DNA of 64,000 nucleotides from Phenylobacterium sp. RIFCSPHIGHO2_01_FULL_69_31. GTDB taxonomy: Bacteria; Pseudomonadota; Alphaproteobacteria; Caulobacterales; Caulobacteraceae. The notes below the pieces were generated by a model that saw nothing but the letters and a program-made list of their open reading frames with translations, was not told where the DNA came from and made no database searches. A program made the translations under genes and the position numbers. The DNA lies in contig NZ_MHXN01000011.1 in assembly GCF_001824475.1 (NCBI RefSeq), positions 71,918-135,917 of the forward strand. The letters run 5' to 3'. Of the stretch, positions 1-9,674 are shown piece after piece (the first letter of the stretch is position 1; every line of letters starts with the position of its first letter).

Positions 1-687
1 GGGGCCGCGAAGGCGCGCCGTCGCGCAGACCTCGATTGCCTGACCGAGGCCGTCTATTACGAGGCCCGCGGCGAAAGCGCCCGCGGCCAGGCCGCCGTCG
101 CCCAGGTGGTGATGAACCGGGTGAAGCATCCGGCCTATCCGAAGAGCGTCTGCGCCGTGGTGTTCCAGGGCGCCGGCCGCTCTGGCTGCCAGTTCAGCTT
201 TGCCTGCGACGGATCGATGCGGAAGCGCCGGGAGAACCTGGCGTGGAACCGGGCCCGCGACATCGCCACCCGCGCCCTTTCCGGCGCGCTCCGGGCCGAG
301 ATCGGCTCGGCAACCCACTTCCATACGACGGCCGTCTCGCCGGCCTGGGCGCCTCAGATGCTGCGGGTCGCCAATGTCGGAACGCACGTCTTCTACCGCT
401 TCTCGCCCCGTCGCCTCCGCGCGGCGCCGGCGGAGACGCCCATGGTGCAGCAGGCGGTGCTGACGTCGGAGGAGGGGGCCCACGTCCCCGAACTGCGGCT
501 GATGCCGGCTCTGATGGAGAAGGCCGTGGCCGACTCGCTGGAGCCCGTGGCGACCTCGACCCCCGCCGCAACGACGCAGGGGAAGCCGGCGGCCGCGCAG
601 GCGGCCCAGCCGGCGGCGGCCTCGGCCAAGCCCGCCGAAGCCGCCCTGCTCACATCGCCTCAACCTGCTGTCGCAGGCGCTTCCTGA
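1..687 (+). CDS. cell wall hydrolase, SleB family (5' truncated by window edge)
   Basis: The reading frame is open from base 1, so the N-terminus is outside the window. The visible part starts inside the SleB/Hydrolase_2 domain (LTEAVYYEARGE, then GQAAVAQVVMNRVKHPAYP and CQFSFACDGS), a fold that cleaves peptidoglycan. The catalytic Glu is expected in the AVYYEARGE stretch. After about residue 140 comes a low-complexity Ala/Pro-rich tail, perhaps a periplasmic linker. It is closely similar to the second SleB protein at 20442-21632. Its 3' end overlaps the 3' end of the convergent SDR gene by 38 bp. Family assignment is firm; the exact cell-wall substrate is unknown. Confidence 0.88.
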   Translation, partial: GAAKARRRADLDCLTEAVYYEARGESARGQAAVAQVVMNRVKHPAYPKSVCAVVFQGAGRSGCQFSFACDGSMRKRRENLAWNRARDIATRALSGALRAEIGSATHFHTTAVSPAWAPQMLRVANVGTHVFYRFSPRRLRAAPAETPMVQQAVLTSEEGAHVPELRLMPALMEKAVADSLEPVATSTPAATTQGKPAAAQAAQPAAASAKPAEAALLTSPQPAVAGAS

Positions 688-1471
688 CGAGATCGGGTAC
701 GAGGCGGCTCAGCCATCCCACATGCCGCGCCTGCCCGCCCACGAGGTGATGTAGGCGCGGCTTGCGGGTCACGGCCGACCAGATGGCTTCGGAGACGTCC
801 TCCACGGGGTAGACCGCCATCTTCTGCTCGCGCAGGGAGACCCGCAGGTCCTCGTTGCCGTAGAAGCGCGCCTTGTCGAGGAGGGGCGTGTCGATGAACC
901 AGGGCATGACGCAGCGGACGCCTACGCCTACCCGCGCGAACTCGGCGTCTAGCGCTTCCGACAAGCCCCGCACGGCGAACTTGGTGGCGGTGTAGACGCT
1001 GGCCCGCGGCACGGCGACGACGCCGGCCACGGAGGCCACATTGACCACCTGGGCCCCCGGCGTGGCGGCCAGGAGGTCGAACGCGGCGCGGCAGCCGTTC
1101 AGGACGCCCTTGAGGTTCACGTCCACCTGCAGGTCGACCTCGTCCGGGGTCTGGGCCTCGAGATAGCCGCCTTTGGCGACGCCGGCGTTGTTCACCAGCA
1201 CGTCCAGCCGGCCGCCGGTCGCCTTGGCGAAGGCGGCCAGCTCCCGCTTCCAGGCGCCGCGGTCGCGAACGTCCAGCCGGCTGGCGACGCCGTTGTCCGG
1301 ACCGATGGCGGCCAGCGCGGTCGCAAGGCCCTTCGTGTCGATGTCCGCCAGGCCCACGAACCACCCGCCGTGGGCGAAACGCTTGGCCGTCGCCAGTCCG
1401 ATGCCGCTGGCCGCCCCGGTGATGAAGATCGTTCGCCGACCGCTGGCCTGCGCCTTGCCGCTTGCCGCCAT
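650..1471 (-). CDS. short-chain dehydrogenase/reductase (SDR)
   Basis: 273-residue classical SDR. Near the N-terminus is the Rossmann motif TGAASGIG; NNAGVAKG and the catalytic S...YTATK (YxxxK) follow. These predict an NAD(P)(H)-dependent oxidoreductase of an alcohol or ketone substrate. The ATG at 1471 is chosen because AGGGGGA lies about 6 bases upstream and the Rossmann motif begins about 20 residues in; longer in-frame starts lack a conserved domain. It is convergent with the SleB gene and divergent from the DUF1003 gene. The C-terminal tail after the core is basic. Substrate cannot be told from sequence. Confidence 0.9.
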   Translation of the reverse strand: MAASGKAQASGRRTIFITGAASGIGLATAKRFAHGGWFVGLADIDTKGLATALAAIGPDNGVASRLDVRDRGAWKRELAAFAKATGGRLDVLVNNAGVAKGGYLEAQTPDEVDLQVDVNLKGVLNGCRAAFDLLAATPGAQVVNVASVAGVVAVPRASVYTATKFAVRGLSEALDAEFARVGVGVRCVMPWFIDTPLLDKARFYGNEDLRVSLREQKMAVYPVEDVSEAIWSAVTRKPRLHHLVGGQARHVGWLSRLVPDLVRKRLRQQVEAM

Positions 1472-1531
1472 GCCTGAGTCCCCCTGAAGCTCCGCCGAAT
1501 ACACCGCGGCCGATGCGGAGAGGGAAGACCG

Positions 1532-2083
1532 ATGGCTATCGACGCGCGAGAACAGCTCGCGAAGGACTTGCTGGGTTGCGCCTACGATGCGCTGAGCCCG
1601 GTGCAGCGCAGCGTGATCGATCTCATATCGACCGAGGCGCCGACGGACCTCCACGCCAGCCTGAAGCACGACGATCGCCGTCCGAGCGAGCGGCTGGCCG
1701 ACAATGTGGCGGCGGTCGGCGGCTCGTGGGCCTTCATCATCGGCTTCGGCGTGGTGCTGTTCGGCTGGATGGCCTGGAACGTGGTGACACGGGGCTTCGG
1801 CCTGGCGTTCGATCCTTATCCGTTCATCTTCCTCAACCTGATGCTCTCGACCCTGGCGGCGATCCAGGCGCCGATCATCATGATGAGCCAGAACCGCGCC
1901 GCGCAGCGCGACCGCAAGGCTGCGGAGCACGACTACATCGTCAACCTGCGGGCCGAACTCGAGATCATGCACCTGCACGACAAGGTCGACGCCATGCGGC
2001 ATCGCGAAATGCTCGGCATCATCAAGCGGCAGAACGAAAGCCTTCGGATCCTGCGCGGCCAGGGGACAGGCGGGGGCAAGTAG
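1532..2083 (+). CDS. DUF1003 family inner-membrane protein
   Basis: 183 residues. The DUF1003 signature is visible: LADNVAAVGGSWAFI, two transmembrane segments (about residues 65-85 and 95-115), then DPYPFIFLNLMLSTLAAIQAP and MMSQNRAAQRDR. The C-terminal third is a charged, probably coiled helix in the cytoplasm. The family has no established function; members are small membrane proteins. An AGGGAAG ribosome-binding site precedes the ATG. It is divergent from the SDR gene and 72 bp upstream of the sensor kinase on the same strand, so co-transcription is possible. Confidence 0.88.
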   Translation: MAIDAREQLAKDLLGCAYDALSPVQRSVIDLISTEAPTDLHASLKHDDRRPSERLADNVAAVGGSWAFIIGFGVVLFGWMAWNVVTRGFGLAFDPYPFIFLNLMLSTLAAIQAPIIMMSQNRAAQRDRKAAEHDYIVNLRAELEIMHLHDKVDAMRHREMLGIIKRQNESLRILRGQGTGGGK

Positions 2084-2155
2084 CCCGAGGGGCGGCCGCC
2101 GGTAACGGTTTCTTTCAGGCGCCCGTAGTCTTCTGCTCAATCGCCCGAGTTGTGA

Positions 2156-5100
2156 GTGAGCGGCATGCGTCCTGGACCTCTGCGGAAACGAGCCGGCTGG
2201 ATCGCCGCGCTCGCCCTGGCGGCGCTGACGCCCGCGCAGGCCGCGGGCGCCGATCGCTGGCACGACCTCGCCACCCGCGTGATCGCCCCCATCGCGCAGG
2301 ACGACCAGCTTCCCAACTCGGCGATCCCCATGGCGCTGGCGACGGACGGCCGCGGCTTCCTGTGGCTCGGCACCCAGAACGGCCTGGCGCGCTGGGACGG
2401 GGCGCAGTTCCGGGTGTTCACCGCCGAGCAGAGAGGCGCAGGGCACCTGCCCGACAGCCAGGTGCAGGTCCTGCACACCGACGCCGCGGGCCGGCTCTGG
2501 GTCGGGACCACCTCGGCAGGCCTGGCCCTCTACGATCCCCGGACCGACGGCTTCATCACCTATGCGGCGGGGCCGAAGGGGCTGGGGCACGTCAGCGTGG
2601 CGGCGTTGGCCGATGCAGGCGGCCGCAAGCTCTGGGTCGGCACCGAGGCCGGCCTCGACCTCCTGGACCCGGCGACGGGCGCGGTCACCCGAGTGGACGG
2701 CCGGAAGGGGGCAGTGGACATGCTGTCGGCGGGCGTCGCCGCCCTGGCCCAGGACCGTGCGGGCCGCCTGTGGATCGGGACGCCTAGCGGCCTGCTGCGG
2801 CGCACGCCGGACGGCGCCCTGACCGCTGTCAGGCTGCCGTCCCGCGGCGAGGCGCCCTCGGTGGTGGCCCTCACCATGGGCTCGGACGGACGGCTCTGGA
2901 TCGGCACGGACGGTCACGGCGCCTTCGTGCTGGATCCCGCCACGGGCCGGGTGACCCCGATCGGAGCGGTAGGCCACGCGACCGCGGCTCAACGGGGCCC
3001 GCGCGTCCGTGCCATCGTCGAGGTCTCGCCGCAGGAGATGTGGCTGGGCGCCTATGACGAGGGCATGTTCACCGTGGATCCGGCGACCCTCGAGGGCCGG
3101 AAGCTGCGGCTGGGCAACGGAAGCCTGCTGTACGCGGACGAGAACATTCGCGCCGTGCATCGCGATGCGAACGGCCTGGTGTTCATCGCCACCAACAGCT
3201 CGTTGACACGCCACGATCCGCGGCGGCCGGCGTTCGCCACCCTCTTCGGCGGGCGGGCGTCCGGGGCAGCCCTGTCCCAGAAGAACCCGGTGGCGCTCTA
3301 CTCCGCCCCGGATGGTCGCGTGTGGGCCGGGTATATCAGCGACGGCGTCGATCTGATCGACCCCCGGCGCGGCAGCCTCGTCCATGTGGCGCCGCAGCCC
3401 GGCGTGGCGGGGGCGTTGCCGAGGACGTCGATGCGTGGGTTCGCGGCGGCCCCAGGCGGCGATGTCTTCATCGGCACCGATGAGGGCCTGTACCGCGCGG
3501 ACGCCAATGCCCGGCGCGCGCGACGGATCGAGATGCCCGGACGCAAGCCGAACGCGCGGGTCCAAGCCCTGACGCGAGCGGGTGACAGGCTGTGGATCGG
3601 CGGGCCGGACGGCGCCTGGGCCTATCGGGTGGGACCGGGGGACAAACTCGCGGCGCGCTTCACCGTGCCCGTGCAGCGCCTGAGCGACCGGCGGGTCAGC
3701 GCGATCGCCGAGGACCGGGACGGCAAGGCCTGGATCGGCACGTTCAACGGTCTCAACCGCTACGACCCGGCGACGGGTGCGGTCGAGCGCTTCGACGCGC
3801 CGGACGGCTATATCGCCAGCCTTCTGGTCGACCGCGCCGGCCGACTCTGGGTGTCGACGTTCGGGCATGGGGTGGCCGTCAGCCTGCCGGCCGAGCCCGG
3901 CCGCCCGCGGCAGTTCCGGCAGATCAGCCTCGACGAGGGCCTGCCCAACAGCAACGCCAACCGTGCGGTGGAAGACTACGCCGGCCGCATCTGGATCAGC
4001 ACCGACAGCGGCCTGGCGATGATCGACCCGAAGACCCTGAAGGTGCAGGCCTTCCGCGTCGCAGAAGGCGTGGCGATCTCGACGTTCTGGACCGACTCCG
4101 GGACGATCACGCAGGACGGGCACATCCTGTTCGGCGGCCGCGGGGGCCTGGCCCTCGTGCATCCGGACCTTGTGCGGCCGGTCGCTTCACGACCGTCGCT
4201 CGCGATCACGGACGTGCGGATCGGCGGCGAGCGGGTCGGCGGCAATCCGTTCCTGGCGCTCGGCCCCAACGAAGCCCTGCGCATCCCGGCGGGCGCCCAG
4301 AGCTTCGAAGTGGGCTTTGCAGCGCTTGACTACACCGCGCCCGAGCGGATCCGGTACGCCTACCGGATGCACGGCGAGGCCAACTGGACCGAGACGGGCG
4401 CGGGCCGCCGCGTCGCGGCTTTCACCAACCTGTCCCCCGGCCGCTATCTCCTGGAAGTGCGCGCGTCCGACCTGTCGGGCCGGTGGACGCCAGAGGTGCT
4501 GCGATTGCCCATCAAGGTGCTGCCGACGTGGCACCAGACGGTGTGGGCCAAGCTGGCGGTCGCCCTGGCGCTCGCGGGCCTGGTGGCGCTGATCGTCTGG
4601 CGCCGGACCGGATACCTCCAGCGGCGCCGCGCCGAGCTGGAACGGCAGGTCGACGAGCGGACTCAGGCGCTCCAGGAACAGACCCGGGTGCTGGAGGCCC
4701 AGGCGGTGGAATTGTCCGGGGCCCGGGCCCGCGCCGAGGCGCTCGCGCTGGCCAAGTCCGAGTTCCTGGCGAACATGAGCTACGAGATCCGCACACCGAT
4801 GAATGGCGTCATCGGCATGAACGCGCTGCTGCTGCGGACCAACCTGTCGCCCGAACAGCAGACCTTCGCGCGGTCGGTGAAACTATCCGCCGAAAACCTG
4901 CTCGTGATCATCAACGACATCCTGGACGTCTCGAAGCTGGACGCCGGGAAGATCGACCTGGAAGCGGTCGACGTGGACCTCGAGACCCTGGTCGAGGATG
5001 CGGTCGAACTGCTGGCGCCGCGGGCGCTGGAGCGAGGCCTGGAATTGGTGTGCCGGGTGGAGCCGGAGGCCCAGGCGCTCGTGCGGGGCGACTCGGTGCG

Positions 5101-6313
5101 CCTGCGGCAGGTGGTGCTGAACCTGCTGTCGAACGCGCTGAAGTTCACCGAGCAGGGCCATGTCCTGGTTTCGGTGTCCGCCCACGCCGGCGAGAGCGAC
5201 GGCCGCCGCTTCCGGTTCGAGGTGGCCGACACGGGGACAGGCGTGCCGGACGAGGCGAAGACGCGGCTGTTCCAGAAGTTCCAGCAGGCGGACAACTCGA
5301 TCACCCGGCGCTTCGGCGGGACGGGCCTGGGGCTGTCGATCTGCCGGCAGCTGGTGGAACTGATGGGCGGCCAGATCGGCGTTGCCGACCGGCCGGGCGG
5401 TGGCAGCATCTTCTGGTTCGAGGTCCCGCTGGAGGACGCCGCCGACCAGCCGCCGGCCCCGGCGCGCCGGCTGGCGGGGCGGCGCGTGCTGGTGGCCCGG
5501 ACCCTGGCGGAGGCCCGGCGCGCCACCCGCGACGCCCTGGAGCGGGAAGGCGCCGAGATCGTGGACGCTCCGGGGCTGGACGCCACCCTGGCAACGCTGG
5601 CGGATCCGGCGGCCGGCTTCGACGTGGTGGTGGCCGACGCCAACCTCGCGGGCGAGGACAAGGCCGGCCTCGTGGAGGTGCTGCGCGCCCGGTCGGCCCG
5701 GCGGGACGTTCGCGTCGTGCTGATCATCGGCCTGGACGACGCCTCGGAAAGCCACCTCGAGACCCTGGACGCCGACGCGGCGCTCGCGCGGCCGGTGCGG
5801 CGGCGGGTGCTGGTGGAGGCGCTGGAGAGCCTGCTCGGCGGCGGGGCAGCGGAGTCCGCGGCACGTCCCGCGGCGGTGGAGGAGGCCGAAGCGGTGGCCT
5901 GCTCCGGCCGGGTTCTGCTGGCCGAGGACAATCCGGTGAACACCATGGTCGCGGTCACGGTGCTGCAGGCCATGGGCTGCGATGTGGACACCGTCACCAA
6001 CGGGGCCGACGCGGTGGAGGCGGTGACCAACGGCGCCTACGACGTGGTGCTGATGGACGTGCACATGCCGCAGATGGACGGCCTGGAGGCCACGCGGCGC
6101 ATCCGGGCCTCGAACGGTCCGGGGGCCCGGACCCCCATCCTGGCCATGACCGCCGACGCCACGGCCGAGGACCAGGACACCTGCCTGGCCGCCGGGATGG
6201 ACGACTTCATCTCAAAGCCCATCAACATCGACCATTTCGCAGGCGTCGTGGCCGGCTGGATCGGGCGGCGCAGTGCAGACGAGGCGGAGCTGCCGGTCGC
6301 TGAGGTCGGCTAG
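2156..6313 (+). CDS. propeller-type hybrid sensor kinase with Tyr in place of the H-box His
   Basis: 1385 residues. A signal peptide is followed by about 14 Reg_prop beta-propeller repeats (GRLWIGT-like, about residues 40-690), a Y_Y_Y domain (about 700-790), one transmembrane segment (about 796-816), a coiled coil, HisKA, HATPase, a degenerate receiver and a C-terminal receiver. The H-box reads [11 protein letters not shown]: Tyr876 (codon TAC 4781-4783) replaces the phospho-acceptor His. The ATPase N, G1, F and G2 boxes look intact ([22 protein letters not shown]). Receiver 1 lacks the acidic pair but keeps Asp1161; receiver 2 is complete (Asp1301 in [12 protein letters not shown]). The start is GTG 2156; ATG 2165 is an alternative. 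It overlaps the convergent GlxA-type gene by 4 bp. Confidence 0.93.
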   Translation: MSGMRPGPLRKRAGWIAALALAALTPAQAAGADRWHDLATRVIAPIAQDDQLPNSAIPMALATDGRGFLWLGTQNGLARWDGAQFRVFTAEQRGAGHLPDSQVQVLHTDAAGRLWVGTTSAGLALYDPRTDGFITYAAGPKGLGHVSVAALADAGGRKLWVGTEAGLDLLDPATGAVTRVDGRKGAVDMLSAGVAALAQDRAGRLWIGTPSGLLRRTPDGALTAVRLPSRGEAPSVVALTMGSDGRLWIGTDGHGAFVLDPATGRVTPIGAVGHATAAQRGPRVRAIVEVSPQEMWLGAYDEGMFTVDPATLEGRKLRLGNGSLLYADENIRAVHRDANGLVFIATNSSLTRHDPRRPAFATLFGGRASGAALSQKNPVALYSAPDGRVWAGYISDGVDLIDPRRGSLVHVAPQPGVAGALPRTSMRGFAAAPGGDVFIGTDEGLYRADANARRARRIEMPGRKPNARVQALTRAGDRLWIGGPDGAWAYRVGPGDKLAARFTVPVQRLSDRRVSAIAEDRDGKAWIGTFNGLNRYDPATGAVERFDAPDGYIASLLVDRAGRLWVSTFGHGVAVSLPAEPGRPRQFRQISLDEGLPNSNANRAVEDYAGRIWISTDSGLAMIDPKTLKVQAFRVAEGVAISTFWTDSGTITQDGHILFGGRGGLALVHPDLVRPVASRPSLAITDVRIGGERVGGNPFLALGPNEALRIPAGAQSFEVGFAALDYTAPERIRYAYRMHGEANWTETGAGRRVAAFTNLSPGRYLLEVRASDLSGRWTPEVLRLPIKVLPTWHQTVWAKLAVALALAGLVALIVWRRTGYLQRRRAELERQVDERTQALQEQTRVLEAQAVELSGARARAEALALAKSEFLANMSYEIRTPMNGVIGMNALLLRTNLSPEQQTFARSVKLSAENLLVIINDILDVSKLDAGKIDLEAVDVDLETLVEDAVELLAPRALERGLELVCRVEPEAQALVRGDSVRLRQVVLNLLSNALKFTEQGHVLVSVSAHAGESDGRRFRFEVADTGTGVPDEAKTRLFQKFQQADNSITRRFGGTGLGLSICRQLVELMGGQIGVADRPGGGSIFWFEVPLEDAADQPPAPARRLAGRRVLVARTLAEARRATRDALEREGAEIVDAPGLDATLATLADPAAGFDVVVADANLAGEDKAGLVEVLRARSARRDVRVVLIIGLDDASESHLETLDADAALARPVRRRVLVEALESLLGGGAAESAARPAAVEEAEAVACSGRVLLAEDNPVNTMVAVTVLQAMGCDVDTVTNGADAVEAVTNGAYDVVLMDVHMPQMDGLEATRRIRASNGPGARTPILAMTADATAEDQDTCLAAGMDDFISKPINIDHFAGVVAGWIGRRSADEAELPVAEVG

Positions 6314-7245
6314 GCCCGCGCGGCCCGGCGCAGGGCCTGGGGCGGCTGGCCGAAGGCGCGGAGGAAGGCGCGGCGCATCCGTTCGGGGTCGCCGAAGCCG
6401 GCCGCTTCTGCCACGCGGTCGATGGGCGCGTGTCCGGTCTCGACGGCCGTGCGCGCCGCCTCCAGGCGCAGTCGCTCGACCGCCTTGGCCGGCGTCGTCC
6501 CCGTCTCGGCGGTGAAGGCGCGGGCGAAGTTCCGCGGGCTCATCGCCGCTTCCGCGGCGAGCCGCTCGACGGTCAAGGCCTCGCCCAGGTGGGCGCGCAT
6601 CCAGTCCATCAACTCGGCAAAGCGGCCTGAGCGGCCGCCCAGTTCGACCAGGGCCGAGAACTGGCTCTGCCCGCCCGGACGCCGCTGATGGACCACCAGC
6701 TGCTGCGCCACGCGACGGGCGACGTCGGCGCCCAGGTCATCTTCCACCAGGGCCAGGGCGAGGTCGATCCCGGCGGTGATGCCGGCCGAGGTCCAGACGT
6801 CGCCGTCGCGGATGAAGATGCGGTCGGCGTCCAGCTTCACCCGCGGGTAGCGGCGGGCGAAGTCGTCGGTCCGGCTCCAGTGGGTCGTGGCGCGGCGACC
6901 ATCCAGCAGCCCCGCCTCCGCCAGGACATAGGCGCCGGAGCAGACGCTCGTCCGCCGGCGCGCGGTGACGTGCTTCAGCCAGCGGATGATCTCACCCAGC
7001 TCCTTCAGCGACCGCGTGCCGTCGCCGCCGGAGATCACGATCGTATCGAACGGCCCCTCGGCCAGCGGCTGGGCAGCGAACGCCACGCCCGCGGAGGATG
7101 TCACCTGGCCCCCGCCCGGCGCGAGGACGGCCAAGTCATAACTGCCGGGCCGGTAGCGCTCGGCGATCTCGAAGGCGGCGATCGGTCCGGCGGCATCCAG
7201 CAGTTGGAAGCCCGGGAAGATCACGAGGGCGATACGGCGGGCCAT
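6310..7245 (-). CDS. GlxA-type transcriptional regulator (DJ-1/PfpI domain + AraC HTH)
   Basis: 311 residues in two parts. Residues 1-190 form a class I glutamine-amidotransferase-like (DJ-1/PfpI) fold with the nucleophile-elbow region [15 protein letters not shown]. Residues about 215-310 form an AraC-type double helix-turn-helix ([21 protein letters not shown] ... [16 protein letters not shown]). Proteins with this layout are usually transcriptional activators sensing a small ligand through the DJ-1 domain. It is divergently transcribed from the DJ-1 enzyme at 7341, which is the obvious candidate target; about 95 bp of shared promoter DNA lie between them. Confidence 0.9.
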   Translation of the reverse strand: MARRIALVIFPGFQLLDAAGPIAAFEIAERYRPGSYDLAVLAPGGGQVTSSAGVAFAAQPLAEGPFDTIVISGGDGTRSLKELGEIIRWLKHVTARRRTSVCSGAYVLAEAGLLDGRRATTHWSRTDDFARRYPRVKLDADRIFIRDGDVWTSAGITAGIDLALALVEDDLGADVARRVAQQLVVHQRRPGGQSQFSALVELGGRSGRFAELMDWMRAHLGEALTVERLAAEAAMSPRNFARAFTAETGTTPAKAVERLRLEAARTAVETGHAPIDRVAEAAGFGDPERMRRAFLRAFGQPPQALRRAARA

Positions 7246-7340
7246 GGCGGTGTTCCGTTGGCAGGAAGCGCGGGAACTATGGCATTTCGGCCAGACCGCG
7301 CCAAGCCTAGGGTCCAGGCCTCAACTTGCAGGAGGCGCCG

Positions 7341-8027
7341 ATGGCCAATCTGAAGATCGTGTTCGTGCTCTACCCGGGCGTCACGCACCTGGATTTCACC
7401 GGACCGCACCAGGTGCTGGTCCGCACGCCAGGCGCGGAGGTGATCGTCGCCTCGCTCGGCGGCCAGGATATCGAGGCGGAGGGCCTGGTTTTCACCAGGC
7501 TGGCCGACTTGGCGCAGATCGAGCGTTGCGATGTCCTATGCATCCCGGGCGGCTTCGGCACGACCGAGGCCATGCAGGACGAGGCGTTCATGGCGCAGGT
7601 CCGCCGGCTGGGCGCGGGCGCGACGTATCTCACCTCGGTGTGCACCGGCTCCTTGATCCTGGGGGCGGCCGGCTTCCTGCAGGGGCGCGAAGCGGCCACC
7701 CACTGGGCCTGGCGCGAGCTGCTGCCGGGCTTCGGCGCCCGGGTGTCGGAGGCGCGCGTGGCGCGGGACGGCAACGTGATCACCGGCGGCGGCGTGACCG
7801 CGGGTATCGACTTCGCCCTGGTTCTTCTGGAAGAGCTCGCCGGGCGGGACTACGCCGAAGCGATCCAGCTCGGCCTCGAATATGCGCCGGCCCCGCCCTT
7901 CAACGCCGGGCGTCCGGAACTGGCGCGGCCGGAGGTTCTGGCGGCGGTGAAGGCCCGGATGGCCGCCGCCATCGACGGCCGCGCGGAGGCGGCGGCCGAG
8001 GCGGCAGGCCGGTTGCAGCCCGCCTAG
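7341..8027 (+). CDS. DJ-1/PfpI family protein, isonitrile-hydratase-like
   Basis: 228 residues. HLDFTGPHQVL near the N-terminus and SVCTGSLILGAAGFL (nucleophile Cys) are typical of the isonitrile hydratase (InhA-like) branch of the DJ-1/PfpI superfamily, which hydrates isonitriles to N-formamides. ATHWAWRELL and the GGGVTAGIDFAL stretch also fit. The ATG at 7341 is preceded by a full AGGAGG five bases upstream, so it is preferred over TTG 7326. Divergent from the GlxA-type regulator; its stop overlaps the convergent porin gene. Family is clear; the substrate is inferred only by similarity. Confidence 0.85.
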   Translation: MANLKIVFVLYPGVTHLDFTGPHQVLVRTPGAEVIVASLGGQDIEAEGLVFTRLADLAQIERCDVLCIPGGFGTTEAMQDEAFMAQVRRLGAGATYLTSVCTGSLILGAAGFLQGREAATHWAWRELLPGFGARVSEARVARDGNVITGGGVTAGIDFALVLLEELAGRDYAEAIQLGLEYAPAPPFNAGRPELARPEVLAAVKARMAAAIDGRAEAAAEAAGRLQPA

Positions 8028-9445
8028 AAAGCGAACTGACTGCGCAGGGAGACGATGTCGACGTCCTGGCCGACCTCGACGCCGGTGGCGTTGAGGCGGT
8101 CGACGTCGACGCGCTGGTACTGGGCCTGGAAGCGGTAGACGGCGTTCGGGTACCAGTTGAGGCTGACCGTCGCGACGGTCTGCTCGCCGCCGCGCACGCC
8201 GCCGGCCGGGGCCGCCGCGCCGGCCGAGCCGGCGCGGTCGTTGAGGTCGAGGACGCTGTAGCGCGCCGCGATCTCCCACGCGCCCCAGGTCCCGTCGGCC
8301 GGGTTGAAGTTCTTGGCCGGCTTGACGCCCCTGAAGCCGCCCGACGCGCTGTTCCAGCCGTGGCTCTCGCCCGTGATCGTCCAGGCGCCCTGGACGTACC
8401 AGCCGTCGAAGCTGGGGTTGAAAGCGGCGATCCGGTCCAGGTCGACCCGGAAGGCTTCCGCCGAAATCTGCAGGTTCCGGTACTGGGCGCCCAGTTCGAG
8501 GCCGTAGGCCGTAAGCCCCGAGGCGGCGAGGGCGCCGGTGTCGACCAGGCGCGTGCCGTCCACGCGCAGTTCCGGCCGTTCCCGCAGGCGCAGCTGGGTG
8601 ACCTTGGCTGCGCCGGCGCCGGTGTCGGCGACCTCGAACACGCCCTGGACGTTGGCGCCCACGTGGATCGCGTAGTCCTTGCCGGCGATGGGGTTGAGGG
8701 CGATGCGGCCGAGGTAGCCGGCCTGCTCGTCGAACTCGCCCGAGCCGCCGACGAGGCCGCCCGTCAGCACGGCCGAGGCGTACCAGCGCTCACCGTTGAA
8801 CAGGGCGCCGACGCTCGACCGGGCGTCGCCGCCGGCCAGGTTGCGCACCATCTCGGCAACCGCGGCGCGCTCGAGGAACAGGCCCTCAGTATTGCTCGTG
8901 GCGTCTTCCAGGCCGGTGGGCGTCGCCCAGGCGCCGATGCGCAGACGGGCATTCACCCCGTCGGCCGGCTTCCAGCCCGTGTACTCAATATAGCCGGCGT
9001 TGAGCTGGGCGCCCTCCGTGCCGCTGCCGCCGAAATCGGCGGTCAGGACGTAGTTCCAGTGCTTGGCCACCGTGCCTTCGACGCCCAGCCGGGCGCGGCG
9101 GAAGTTCGTGCCGGAGTTCAGGTCCGTTGCGCCGGGCGGGGTGTTCCGGCTGTCGTAGGCCGCCGCGTCGAACTGGACGATGCCGCGGAGGGCGAACTTC
9201 TGGCTGCCGTCGGCGCTGGTGATGGTCGGCCGGCCGTTGGAGAGCGTGGCGGTGGCGCCGAGCTTCTTGTTCACCTCCTGATTGGCCTTCTGGGTCTCGG
9301 CCTTCAGTTCCGACAGCTCTCCCGTCAAGGCCGCGATCTTGGCTTCGAGGGCTGCGATCCGCTCGTCGCTCGTCTGCGCCAGGGCCGGCGCCGAGGCGCT
9401 CGAGATCAGGACGGCGAGCGCCGACGTTCGCAGTAGCTTGCTCAT
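8024..9445 (-). CDS. outer-membrane porin, OprP/OprO (phosphate-selective) family
   Basis: 473 residues. A Sec signal peptide (about residues 1-23, ending ALAQ) is followed by a short coiled-coil (ERIAALEAKIAALTGELSELKAE), as in trimeric OprO/P porins. A beta-barrel with alternating hydrophobic strands follows, ending in the aromatic C-terminus SLRSQFAF needed for BAM insertion. GIVQFDAAAY and FRRARLGVEGTV are family signatures. The name implies anion or phosphate uptake, but many homologues have other specificities. ATG 9445 has a weak AAAGGG about 10 bases upstream; TTG 9472 would add nine residues. Divergent from the chemoreceptor across 229 bp. Confidence 0.88.
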   Translation of the reverse strand: MSKLLRTSALAVLISSASAPALAQTSDERIAALEAKIAALTGELSELKAETQKANQEVNKKLGATATLSNGRPTITSADGSQKFALRGIVQFDAAAYDSRNTPPGATDLNSGTNFRRARLGVEGTVAKHWNYVLTADFGGSGTEGAQLNAGYIEYTGWKPADGVNARLRIGAWATPTGLEDATSNTEGLFLERAAVAEMVRNLAGGDARSSVGALFNGERWYASAVLTGGLVGGSGEFDEQAGYLGRIALNPIAGKDYAIHVGANVQGVFEVADTGAGAAKVTQLRLRERPELRVDGTRLVDTGALAASGLTAYGLELGAQYRNLQISAEAFRVDLDRIAAFNPSFDGWYVQGAWTITGESHGWNSASGGFRGVKPAKNFNPADGTWGAWEIAARYSVLDLNDRAGSAGAAAPAGGVRGGEQTVATVSLNWYPNAVYRFQAQYQRVDVDRLNATGVEVGQDVDIVSLRSQFAF

Positions 9446-9674
9446 TGGAGGAGGACCCTTTGTCCGCGACAATTTCGTGACGTCCTTAAGATCGCAGAGG
9501 TGAACTGCTGGTCAACATCGTCACAACCAGAACGTGAATATCCGAATTCCCGAGGGAAAACTGAGGTCTGCGACATACTGTCCCAGCCTTTCAGGCGGGT
9601 CCTTAATCGGGAGGTAGTAAACGCCGAGCAGTGTTGGGTTGAACTGCTCCACCTCTCGACCGACAGGACTCAAG

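Noticed and set aside
650..4162. Very long minus-strand open frame opposite the sensor kinase
   Set aside because: Only the SDR part (650-1471) has family signatures; the rest is the antisense shadow of a GC-rich coding frame, rich in Arg, Ala, Gly and His.
8024..9640. Possible PhoB box upstream of the OprP-type porin (GTCAAC-N3-GTCACA near 9512)
   Set aside because: The repeated GTCA elements are 9 bp apart; Pho boxes need 11-bp spacing, and no -10 fits.
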